A stretch of DNA of 35,123 nucleotides from Deltaproteobacteria bacterium (GTDB lineage Bacteria; Desulfobacterota; Desulfobaccia; Desulfobaccales; 0-14-0-80-60-11), in NCBI GenBank assembly GCA_030655955.1, contig JAUSOZ010000275.1, positions 1 to 35,123 on the forward strand, in the 5' to 3' direction. The notes under the pieces are model-generated. The model was not told the origin of the DNA. It was given only the letters and a program-made list of their open reading frames with translations, and searched no databases. The position numbers and the translations under genes were made by a program. Shown piece after piece: positions 23,670 through 31,093 of this stretch (position 1 is its first letter; each line of letters begins with the position of its first letter).

Positions 23670-24611
23670 TCATTGGGGGGAGATGTAGGTCTGGGAGGAC
23701 TGATGGGTCGGCTCAGGGGGGGGCGGCGGCGGCGGCGGCGGCGGGACCTGGACCTGAGGCACCAGTTTGGGCGGGACCGTGATGGTAGTCAGGTTGTTTA
23801 CGGTGTTCTGGCTCCCCGGCAGATAGAGGCCGACCGGGTGGTTTGAGCCAGAGCCCGACTGGGTCACCGGGATTCCCGGGGCGTGGTGTCCACCCGGAAG
23901 GGCGGCATAGGTAGTGAGCTGACGCATGAACAGCATCTGGTCTTGGGGAGTGATACCAAAGGGCACGGTCGGGAGCAGATTACGGCCCACTGTGGTCCCC
24001 TGCATATCGTGCAAAAGCACCCACCGGCTGGAGCCATTGTTCCACGAGCCTGCGGAGAAGGCCACTTTGAAGGCCTTGAGGAACAGGCGGCTCACCTCCG
24101 GAAAGATATTGCCCACCTGGGTGCGGCCTTGAAAATTGAGAATCGTGGAACTATTGGGCTGATTACGCATACCGATCTCGGTACCTCTCACCCCCATGAC
24201 TGCGGTCTGGGTCTTGATGACGAAATCCGGCTCCTCGGCCTTCAAGATTTTGTTGACCACGGCCAGGGCCAGCCCCTGAAAGATCTCCAATACCGCCTGG
24301 CGTTTCCCCTGACCGGGTTCGAACTTGAACGCCTCGATGGCAATGCGGGCTTCCTGGGATAAGGTCAGGAGAGAATCGTCGATAAAGGTTATCTGGGCCT
24401 TGGACAGGGACTTGGTGCGGATGACATCCCCGGGCTCCACCGTATCTCCTACCTTGAGGGCCACGGCGGGCAGTTTGCCGCCTTTCAGGAGATCCACCCG
24501 ACCTTCCACCTGGGTCAGACGGCCCACGACCTCGGCCCCGGCAACGGTTGAGAATATCAGCATCAGAGCGAGGGCGACCCACCCAGACATCAGGACCTGA
24601 CGCAGCTTCAT
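23670..24611 (-). CDS. FecR-domain periplasmic protein with polyproline tail (copy B)
   Basis: A 313-residue secreted protein: signal peptide 1-26 (ending VAGA), then a FecR/LysM-like beta domain (about 28-150) with VEGRVDLLKGGKLPA, GDVIRTKSLSKAQITFIDDS and KTQTAVMGVRGTEIGM. A middle region of unknown fold follows (TQVGNIFPEVSRLFLKAFKV), then a Gly/Ser/His-rich linker and a run of prolines near the C-terminus before EPTHQSSQTYISPQ. FecR domains of this kind occur in envelope-signalling proteins outside iron uptake; no sigma factor or TonB receptor is nearby. It is a clear paralogue of the FecR gene at 27098. A GGGGGG site precedes the ATG, and a short hairpin (GACCTG/CAGGTC, 24635-24650) lies in its leader. 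Confidence 0.88.
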   Translation of the reverse strand: MKLRQVLMSGWVALALMLIFSTVAGAEVVGRLTQVEGRVDLLKGGKLPAVALKVGDTVEPGDVIRTKSLSKAQITFIDDSLLTLSQEARIAIEAFKFEPGQGKRQAVLEIFQGLALAVVNKILKAEEPDFVIKTQTAVMGVRGTEIGMRNQPNSSTILNFQGRTQVGNIFPEVSRLFLKAFKVAFSAGSWNNGSSRWVLLHDMQGTTVGRNLLPTVPFGITPQDQMLFMRQLTTYAALPGGHHAPGIPVTQSGSGSNHPVGLYLPGSQNTVNNLTTITVPPKLVPQVQVPPPPPPPPPPEPTHQSSQTYISPQ

Positions 24612-25020
24612 GTTCCCCCCTTTTTTCCTCAGAAGACCTGACTGCAGGTCGGTTTTGAGTCGGGACCGAGCCGAAGTTAAGGCAAACTCAGCCCCCTATC
24701 CAGCATTATCGGCAGGGTTGATTATTTTCTTGATTTTTGGGGGGATCACCGCGGTTCACCTTGGAGCGCATCCGGTTTTCTGGACCCCAGGTTTTTTAAG
24801 CTTTCCGGGCGAAGGAGTTCTGGAGGCGCCACCGGTCCATGACAGGTCGGGCCAGATGGTAAGTATCTCTATGATATTTATCATGAAAATCGACAGGAGC
24901 CGAGAATCTCGGCGGCAGATGGAGAAGAGGAGCAGGTGGCTTTACCGTCAAAAACCTCGGCCCCGTTATCCAGGGGACAACGGGGCCGAGGCAAACCTCC
25001 GGGCCTCCGAAGCTATTCAG
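24612..25020. other. 409-bp gap between VWA gene and FecR gene B
   Basis: Contains the VWA-gene terminator (24950-24991), a leader hairpin of FecR gene B (24635-24650) and a perfect palindrome, ATGATA-TT-TATCAT (24871-24884), that could be a regulator site. No gene is present. Confidence 0.6.
24950..24991 (-). terminator. Strong intrinsic terminator after the VWA/LytM-like gene
   Basis: A perfect 13-bp stem, CCTCGGCCCCGTT (24955-24967) with AACGGGGCCGAGG (24979-24991), is followed on the minus strand by TTTTT (24950-24954). It lies about 30 nt after the VWA-gene stop and separates that gene transcriptionally from FecR gene B. Confidence 0.9.
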
Positions 25021-26802
25021 CTAATAGCCGATTTGGGGGGGGGCGTCATCATCGAGCAACAACAATAACAAGCCTTCCAGGTGGGCGGCGTTGGGCAGCC
25101 AGAGTCCCAGTTTGTAAGGGTCCACCACGTTTTGGTGGTCGATGCCGTTATAGCGCACCTCGAAATGCAGGCGATCTTTAATGGTGCTGGGGTCAGCGGC
25201 AGCAACGTGGCCGATGATCTGCCCCCTGGTCACCTGGGCATACCCGTCGGGGTTGGCGCTTATCTCCGCCAGGATAGCGGGGGTCAAGGGGGCGTAAAGG
25301 TACCAGGAGTAGTAGCCGTTTTGATGGTCGATGTAGGAATTCTGGTAATAGTCATAACCGGCGCCGTTAACCGGATCGATCACGGCTTTATAAAGCTTGC
25401 CGTCGGCGGTGGCCAATACCGGCGTACCCGCGGGCACATCATAGTTGTAACCGGGATTGCCGGCATAGGAAAGGTAGGCGCCGTTGATGTAGTTAAGCGG
25501 ACGCACGCCCGCAATGGAGGGCGGGAAGAAGTCGGTGCCGGTGCTGTTCTTGTAAGCCGGCCAGTAGAGGCCATAGGGATCCAGATAGATAAACCCGTAT
25601 TGTTTTTTGCCGATTTCACCGTTAAATGCTTTGATCACGTTGGCGGGGACGTAAAACTCTATGGGGATCCGCTCCAGCACGGAGTTGTCCATTACCGCGC
25701 TCACCGGGGCGGTGAAGGGAGTTAAGCCCGGCAAGGGGAAGCCCAGCCCCAGCAACCCTCCAACCTGAATATTATCCTGTTCAGTAGCCATGGTCCCCCC
25801 ATCTACCAGGACCGGGATGGTAAAACTATAAGAACCGGGGGAGACTGCGGTAAAAGTCACGTCAAAGGTGAAGATGCGATCCATGCTGCGATCATATGCG
25901 CCCATATAGGACGGCGGGACAACATTGACTGTCAGGCCGGTGGGCACCATGGACGTGCCTAAGCGAACGGTGCTGTAAGTTTGAAAAGAATTGATAATGG
26001 CATTCTGGATATCATCGACAATCTGAGAAATGATTACGGTGGGATAATACGTTCCGCCGGTGGCGTCGGCAATGCTTTGGGCCTGACCATAATAGTCTAA
26101 CTCGCCAGGATCACCTGACGACGTTGGAACATTAAGGGCCATCACTTTAATCGTTTGGGCAACTAAAGCGGCGGTGGCTTGTGCCTCGTTAACTCCCACA
26201 GAGGGATCGTGGCCCGGGGCATCCCCGAACCAGATGATGATACGGGTGGAACCTTCTCGCCAGGCAACATTGCTGGCCACCTGATACAGGGCATATAGTT
26301 GACCCTCCGCCCAGTCTTCGCCCCCGCTCGCAACCCAAGCGTTTATCCCGTTTTGAACATCAGTCTTATTATCAGTGATGTCCTGGTTCAGCCGATAAAC
26401 AAAAGGGTCGTATGCGTTAAAATCCTTATATTCACCCACGCCGTAGGCTACATCTCCCAGTCCGGAGGTGCCGGCCATAATTTCGGCCGCTCCGGACTTG
26501 ACGGCGGCAAGCGTTTCGCCCATGCTGCCGGTAGTGTCGGCCAGGAAGAAGATGTCAACCTTGGCGGAAGTGGGTGTCCCGGCGCTGATGGTTACGGTTT
26601 TGGTAATAGTGACGCTTTGTCCCGGCTTCAAAGAGGTGGCGTAACTCGATGGAACGACGGTATCGCCCCCCATACTAACGGCCAGGACATTAACCGGGAT
26701 CAGCAGTACTAACAAGGCAAAAAACGCCGAACCTGCCAGACCTAAAAGAGCCATCACACACGTCAAAGCTCCGCCACAAAATTTTGAGGCTTTACTTTTC
26801 AT
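25021..26802 (-). CDS. Exported VWA protein fused to a degenerate LytM/M23-like domain
   Basis: A 593-residue protein with a long hydrophobic signal or anchor (about 10-42). A von Willebrand A domain spans about 80-285. Its metal site reads DTTGSMG (D89, T91, S93), with a further Asp in IIIWFGDAPGHDP. A beta-sandwich-like stretch (about 285-380) follows. The C-terminal domain (about 455-580) resembles LytM/M23 peptidases: YDVPAGTPVLATADGKL, SYIDHQNGYYSWYLYAPL, VTRGQIIGHV and DRLHFEVRYNG. Key residues are lost, however: the first zinc-ligand His is absent before YD, YAHL is YAPL, and HLHFE is RLHFE. It is therefore probably non-catalytic, like EnvC/NlpD domains that activate amidases or bind peptidoglycan. 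It is flanked by two FecR paralogues; AGGAGG lies before the ATG. Confidence 0.85.
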   Translation of the reverse strand: MKSKASKFCGGALTCVMALLGLAGSAFFALLVLLIPVNVLAVSMGGDTVVPSSYATSLKPGQSVTITKTVTISAGTPTSAKVDIFFLADTTGSMGETLAAVKSGAAEIMAGTSGLGDVAYGVGEYKDFNAYDPFVYRLNQDITDNKTDVQNGINAWVASGGEDWAEGQLYALYQVASNVAWREGSTRIIIWFGDAPGHDPSVGVNEAQATAALVAQTIKVMALNVPTSSGDPGELDYYGQAQSIADATGGTYYPTVIISQIVDDIQNAIINSFQTYSTVRLGTSMVPTGLTVNVVPPSYMGAYDRSMDRIFTFDVTFTAVSPGSYSFTIPVLVDGGTMATEQDNIQVGGLLGLGFPLPGLTPFTAPVSAVMDNSVLERIPIEFYVPANVIKAFNGEIGKKQYGFIYLDPYGLYWPAYKNSTGTDFFPPSIAGVRPLNYINGAYLSYAGNPGYNYDVPAGTPVLATADGKLYKAVIDPVNGAGYDYYQNSYIDHQNGYYSWYLYAPLTPAILAEISANPDGYAQVTRGQIIGHVAAADPSTIKDRLHFEVRYNGIDHQNVVDPYKLGLWLPNAAHLEGLLLLLLDDDAPPQIGY

Positions 26803-27097
26803 AGTATCCTCCTGGTATCGCTCCGTTGCCCAGATGGCGGAATTCGAAACTCGTGACGGCCTGGCCCGCGCCGCGTTGTGCCTGCCTTTATGGTGGGACC
26901 GCCGGCCATCAAAAAACGCCAGTAAGCAAGCCCAGCCGGCATTGCCAAATTGTTATCCACCATTACCAGAATCATCTTGAGGTCTTACTGATCCCAACAG
27001 CCTCTAAGGGCGCCAAACGAGAGGGGATTAAGAGGCAAATCGTATCATTGCCGCTCGGCTTCATAAGCCCCTTTATTTCCTGCATCCAACATCCCCA
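26803..27097. other. 295-bp gap upstream of the VWA gene
   Basis: Leader of the VWA gene and 3' flank of FecR gene A. A 17-nt stretch at 26828-26844 resembles the 5' end of tRNA-Leu but has no matching 3' half. No gene, convincing promoter or riboswitch was recognised. Confidence 0.45.
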
Positions 27098-28117
27098 TCA
27101 CCGCGGCGGATGTGGAGGCAAAGGCGAGGGTGGCGGCGGCGGCGGTGGCGGCGGTGGTGGTGCTACCACAATGGGGGCGACTACCGGAGGGGTGACCACG
27201 CCCACAGGGTTTCCGGCTATGGTGGAATCAAGGGGAATGATCGCTCCGGTCCCCGGCTGATTTATGCTGAGAAACCCGCTGCCGGGAACGGTACCGTCGC
27301 CACCGGGGATGCCGCCGCCAATGCCGATAGCGCCAACGCCGGCGGTGACGCCAACGCCGGCGGTGACGCCACCGCCACCAGTGGCGCTACCGCCACCGGG
27401 GCCCCGGCTGCCCAAAGTACTGAACAGATCCATGAAGGAAGTCTTCATGGCAGGGGTAACGGCAAAGACCGCACTGGGAGGCAGACCTCGGCCCACCGAG
27501 GTGCCCTGCATAGCCTTCAAGAACACCCATTGCTGACCACCCGCGCCTCCGGAGCTAAAGGAGTAGGCAACCTTGAAGGCCCGGCGGAACAGTTGGCTCA
27601 CCTCGGGGAGAATATTGCCCACCTGGAGGAGGCCCTCAAAATTCAAAACGTCCGAACTGTTGGGATAGATGCGAACCCCGAAGTCGGTGCCCCTCACCCC
27701 CATAATGGCGGTTTGGGTCTTGACGACAAAATCCGGTTCGGCGGCCTTGAAGATCTTGCTGACCGCCACGTGGGCCAGGCCCTGGAAGAGTTGGACCACG
27801 GCACTGCGCTTATTCTTGGCGGAGTCGAACATATAGGCTTCGATACCTACCCGGCTCTCGGGGGAAATCGTCATGGTGGAATTATCGATAAAGGTGATCT
27901 GGGCCTTGGACAGGGACTTGGTCCGGAGTACATCGCCTATTTGCACCCCATCATTCAACTTAACCGCGATGGCCGGAAGCTTCCCGCCTCTCAGTATGTC
28001 GACCCTGCCTTCCACCTGCGTCAGGTGTCCCACCACGTCCGCCTGGGCGCTGGTAAGCGTCCCCACCTGGAATGCCAGGATCACGAGTACCACCCAAAAG
28101 AATGCAGACTTTCTCAT
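27098..28117 (-). CDS. FecR-domain periplasmic protein with glycine-rich linker and polyproline tail (copy A)
   Basis: A 339-residue paralogue of the FecR gene at 23670. Signal peptide 1-26 (ending AQA), then a FecR domain with VEGRVDILRGGKLPA, GDVLRTKSLSKAQITFIDNS and VKTQTAIMGVRGTDFGV. The conserved middle region LLQVGNILPEVSQLFRRAFKV is followed by WVFLKAMQGTSVGRGLPPSA. The linker is a Gly/Val-rich low-complexity stretch (GVTAGVGVTAGVGAIGIGGG) encoded partly by an 18-bp tandem repeat near 27331-27372. The protein ends in an 11-proline run and SPLPPHPPR. The polyproline tail could reach through the periplasm or dock on partners (inference). AAAGGAG precedes the ATG; a GGCGGTC/GACCGCC hairpin (28166-28181) lies in the leader. 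Confidence 0.88.
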   Translation of the reverse strand: MRKSAFFWVVLVILAFQVGTLTSAQADVVGHLTQVEGRVDILRGGKLPAIAVKLNDGVQIGDVLRTKSLSKAQITFIDNSTMTISPESRVGIEAYMFDSAKNKRSAVVQLFQGLAHVAVSKIFKAAEPDFVVKTQTAIMGVRGTDFGVRIYPNSSDVLNFEGLLQVGNILPEVSQLFRRAFKVAYSFSSGGAGGQQWVFLKAMQGTSVGRGLPPSAVFAVTPAMKTSFMDLFSTLGSRGPGGGSATGGGGVTAGVGVTAGVGAIGIGGGIPGGDGTVPGSGFLSINQPGTGAIIPLDSTIAGNPVGVVTPPVVAPIVVAPPPPPPPPPPPSPLPPHPPR

Positions 28118-28437
28118 AAATCGGGCTCCTTTGGTGAGCTGGGTCAGCAGCGTCTCCCCAAGCGCGGCGGTCAGGACCGCCTGCCTAAGTCTATTTTAAC
28201 TAAATTTAATTAAAAATTAAATAAATCAAATTGAGAGTTAATTAAATTATAAACCATCCCGACAACTTTCCCCTTGCAGGAGATTCGGGGAAAATGCCAG
28301 GGCAATTGGTAAGCGCCGCATCACCGCAGGCTGGTCGACGGAGATAGACAACCGGGGTGATTCAGGTGAACTGGAGAGATAGTGGGCAATTAACCGGGTG
28401 CTACGAATGCTCAATCTTTTTCGCCAGGTACCTCCCG
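28118..28437. other. 320-bp gap between TPR/barrel gene and FecR gene A
   Basis: Contains the leader hairpin GGCGGTC/GACCGCC (28166-28181) and a very A+T-rich block (28195-28252). On the minus strand the block offers a perfect TATAAT (28246-28251 on the plus strand as ATTATA) without a good -35 box. A promoter for FecR gene A is likely here. No gene was seen. Confidence 0.5.
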
Positions 28438-29988
28438 TTAGTACCGGTACGCCAACTGGCCGCCGGCGATGTGACGGCTATAGTTATACAAATCGATGTT
28501 GGAGTTGTCCCGGATAAAGTACCAATGGATCCCGGCTTCCAGGCCTTTGCAAAGTTCATAAGAGAACTGCATCCCAAACATCAGAATTTGGTCCCGCCGT
28601 TTGGGTTGGGGGATCAGGGGCGCGCCCTGGACGTTGCCGACAGTCGCACCGTTGTACCAGGTGTTGGCAAACGGCTGCTGCGTGAGGTCCAGCCACATAT
28701 TGTATTTTAACTTGTCGGTGATGGGCCAGAGCAACGACAGGAGCAGATTGTAGCTGTTGCTGTCCCAGTTGTCGCCCTTGGTGTTGTTGTTCCAATAGCC
28801 GAGGCGGGCCTGGACAAATCCCTTTTGCTTTTTGAAAAAGTAATACATCCCCACATTGCCGCCCCAGAGATTGCCGCTGCGGTTTTCCTGGATAAGGAAC
28901 TGGGGGGTCCAAAAATGCTGGTTATTAAACTTGGCTCCCACTTCCAGGCCGATTTTCTCGGTGACCTGATGGAGATAGGTGGGGGTCACCAGGTAGCCGG
29001 TGTAGTACTTGTCTGACGCCAGGTCCATATAGGTATAATTCACCGGCAGCCAGAAGCGGCCATTCTTGAAGGCATAGGTGGGGGTCAGGCCGATGCAGTG
29101 GGTCATGATGTCGTACGTTGGCACCGCGAAGTGAAAATTCTGGAAATAGGAGTATTGGGTCAAAAGGCTGAAGGGACCGGCGGGCAAGATGGTGTATTCC
29201 AGCAGGGCGGTTTGAAAAGATACACCGCTGGCCTTCCCGGAAACCCCGGTCACTTCGCCCCCTCCACCAGGAGAGAGGGTGACGTTGGAGTCGTAATCAA
29301 AGCCTGACGAGACGGTGATGCGGAAGGGACGCTGCTCATCCGCCCGCTGGGCCAGGATCCCCATGTAACGCTTGGCGAAATCAGCGGTCTGGCTCTGGGG
29401 GTTAAGGGCAATGCTCTCGGCCATGGCCTGCTTGGCTTCTTTGACCCGGTTGAGGGCGGCCAGGGCCAGGCTCGCCTGGAACTTGGCCTCCTGGGCCACC
29501 TTGGGCTCGGCCTCGGCCTTACGGAAATAATCCAGGGCTTCGCTATAGTTGCCCTCTTTGGTGGCCACGACGCCCAGCAAAAAGGCAGTCTGCCCCGGCT
29601 CGTACCCGGCGGCCAGCAGATTCTGCAAGATGGGTTTGGCTTCTTTGGACTGGTTGAGGGCCAGTAACGTGTCGGCCAGCATTAATTGCGCCGGACGAAA
29701 ATCCGGCTTGAGCCGCAGGGCTTCCTGCAAATATTCTTTGGCCTTGGCGTAATTAAGCATGAGCCGGTAAACCTGGCCAAACATAAAAGCTTTTTCCGGA
29801 GTGTGCGTGCCTTTGTTCCAGGCATCGCTCAAGGCCACCAAGGCTTCGTCGTAATTCTCCTGTTGAATGTCCTTGGCCGCCTGCTGCACCAATACGTCGT
29901 CATAAGGCGTAATTGCCAGGCTCGGCTGGGTTCCCAGCGCGAGCATCAAGACCATCCATCCCAGGATTAAAAGTGTACGCCAGGCCAT
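28438..29988 (-). CDS. Outer-membrane beta-barrel protein with N-terminal TPR domain
   Basis: A 516-residue protein with signal peptide 1-25 (ending SLA). Tetratricopeptide repeats fill about 30-215 (ENYDEALVALSDAWNKG, NYAKAKEYLQEALRLKPDF, GNYSEALDYFRKAEAEP). From about 224 to the end it is a predicted beta-barrel with alternating aromatic strands (SGFDYDSNVTLSPGGG, LLTQYSYFQNF, GMYYFFKKQKGFVQARLGYW), ending in an aromatic strand QLAYRY typical of outer-membrane insertion. The TPR-plus-barrel plan resembles Slam-like lipoprotein translocators and PgaA-type polysaccharide porins; which of these applies is open. It is the first gene of the minus-strand envelope run, with GGGGGGG just before the ATG, and is divergent from phoU. 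Confidence 0.85.
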   Translation of the reverse strand: MAWRTLLILGWMVLMLALGTQPSLAITPYDDVLVQQAAKDIQQENYDEALVALSDAWNKGTHTPEKAFMFGQVYRLMLNYAKAKEYLQEALRLKPDFRPAQLMLADTLLALNQSKEAKPILQNLLAAGYEPGQTAFLLGVVATKEGNYSEALDYFRKAEAEPKVAQEAKFQASLALAALNRVKEAKQAMAESIALNPQSQTADFAKRYMGILAQRADEQRPFRITVSSGFDYDSNVTLSPGGGGEVTGVSGKASGVSFQTALLEYTILPAGPFSLLTQYSYFQNFHFAVPTYDIMTHCIGLTPTYAFKNGRFWLPVNYTYMDLASDKYYTGYLVTPTYLHQVTEKIGLEVGAKFNNQHFWTPQFLIQENRSGNLWGGNVGMYYFFKKQKGFVQARLGYWNNNTKGDNWDSNSYNLLLSLLWPITDKLKYNMWLDLTQQPFANTWYNGATVGNVQGAPLIPQPKRRDQILMFGMQFSYELCKGLEAGIHWYFIRDNSNIDLYNYSRHIAGGQLAYRY

Positions 29989-30080
29989 TATTTCCCCCCC
30001 GCTGGTCAGCAGTTCCTACCCCCTAGGTTTTTCTGCAGACACACCTTAGCATAGTAGTGTAATATGTAAAGAGGATTCTG

Positions 30081-30098
30081 ATATTTTTGAAAAAATAT
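30081..30098. promoter_or_regulatory. AT-rich palindrome in the TPR/barrel-phoU divergent gap
   Basis: ATATTTTT (30081-30088) and AAAAATAT (30091-30098) are a perfect inverted repeat around GA. It lies between divergent genes, where a regulator of either could bind. No Pho-box-like repeats were seen beside it. Confidence 0.35.
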
Positions 30099-30246
30099 TC
30101 ACTCGTGCAATCATTGTGTGCTCTTTAAGTTGGGTGACCTAATTCAGTCCAGAGTGCGGGCTAAGGCCGGTTTAACCAGGGCGGATTTGTTGAGGTGCCA
30201 CTGTGGGGGGAACCCTGGGGTTCTGAGGAGTTCGTGAGGTGAGATA

Positions 30247-30936
30247 ATGGCAACAGAGCTGGAAGAAAAGTCCCAGGTGAAGGCCAAATTTTCCCGAAAT
30301 CTGGCCACGGTGAGGGACGACCTGATGGAGTTGGCGGGCCTGGCGGCCACCGCTATGGAGCAGAGCGTCAAGGCCGTGCTGACCCGGGACGGGGACCTGG
30401 CCCGCCAGGTGATCGTCGGAGACGTGGCGGTCAATAGCCTGGAGGAGGCCATTGACCGGGAATGCGTGCGCCTGATCGCCCTGTTCCAGCCGGTGGCTGG
30501 AGATTTGCGCCAACTCATGGCCGTTGACCATATCATTACCGAGTTGGAGCGGATCGGCGACTCCGCCACCAACATCGCCGAAGAGGTGCTCACCCTGAGG
30601 CACCTGCCGCCCCGGCCCATCCACCCCAGCCTGGCGTCCATGGCCCAAACCGTCCAGGAGATGGTGCGCCAGAGCCTGGAAGCCTTTTTCCGCAGCAATG
30701 CCCACCTGGCGCGGCAGGTCTGCCTGACGGACTCCGACGTGGATGCCCTGGACCAGGCCATTATCCAGGACCTGCTCGGGGAAATGACCGGGGCCCCGGA
30801 GGCCATCCTGCCCGGCCAGTGCCAGATCAACATCGTGCGCAACCTGGAGCGGGTGGGGGACCACGCCACCAATATCGCCGAGCAGGTGGTCTATATGGTG
30901 GAAGGCCAAAGCGTCCGCCACCGCTGCCAGGGGTAG
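30247..30936 (+). CDS. phoU: PhoU-family phosphate signalling protein
   Basis: Cytoplasmic regulator that couples the PstSCAB phosphate transporter to the PhoR-PhoB system. It is a 229-residue protein with the two PhoU repeats of three helices. The metal-binding E/DxxxD motifs are seen twice, as ELERIGDSATNIAEE and NLERVGDHATNIAEQVVYM. The N-terminal stretch also fits (KFSRNLATVRDDLMELAGLAATAMEQS). A GAGGTGAG site is just upstream of the ATG. No pst or phoBR gene is in the window, so this copy is detached from its usual operon. The next gene, hrcA, begins about 150 bp later with its own promoter-like sequence. Confidence 0.94.
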   Translation: MATELEEKSQVKAKFSRNLATVRDDLMELAGLAATAMEQSVKAVLTRDGDLARQVIVGDVAVNSLEEAIDRECVRLIALFQPVAGDLRQLMAVDHIITELERIGDSATNIAEEVLTLRHLPPRPIHPSLASMAQTVQEMVRQSLEAFFRSNAHLARQVCLTDSDVDALDQAIIQDLLGEMTGAPEAILPGQCQINIVRNLERVGDHATNIAEQVVYMVEGQSVRHRCQG

Positions 30937-31052
30937 GTGAGCCGGGATGCCACGTCGGCGCCGTGGTTGGACCTGCGGTCGGGAGCTCCCAGGCCGGTAA
31001 ATGGGGTGCGGCGGTCCGGCGTTTCCCCCAGGGTAAAAATCCCCCATATCTC

Positions 31053-31081
31053 TTGACAAATCCATGTGTTCTTATTAACTT
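31053..31081 (+). promoter_or_regulatory. Candidate promoter of hrcA-grpE-dnaK
   Basis: A perfect TTGACA (31053-31058) has only a weak -10, TAACTT, at 17-bp spacing (31076-31081). It would place the start of the transcript about 6 nt before the hrcA ATG, downstream of the AAGG site, so either the message is nearly leaderless or the real promoter lies elsewhere. No CIRCE element (TTAGCACTC-N9-GAGTGCTAA) was found. Confidence 0.3.
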
Positions 31082-31093
31082 ATAAGGTTGAAA

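Noticed and set aside
26828-26846. Stretch resembling the 5' end of tRNA-Leu (GCCCAGATGGCGGAATT)
   Set aside because: No anticodon arm, T arm or 3' acceptor strand follows, so it cannot be a tRNA. It may be chance or a tiny relic.
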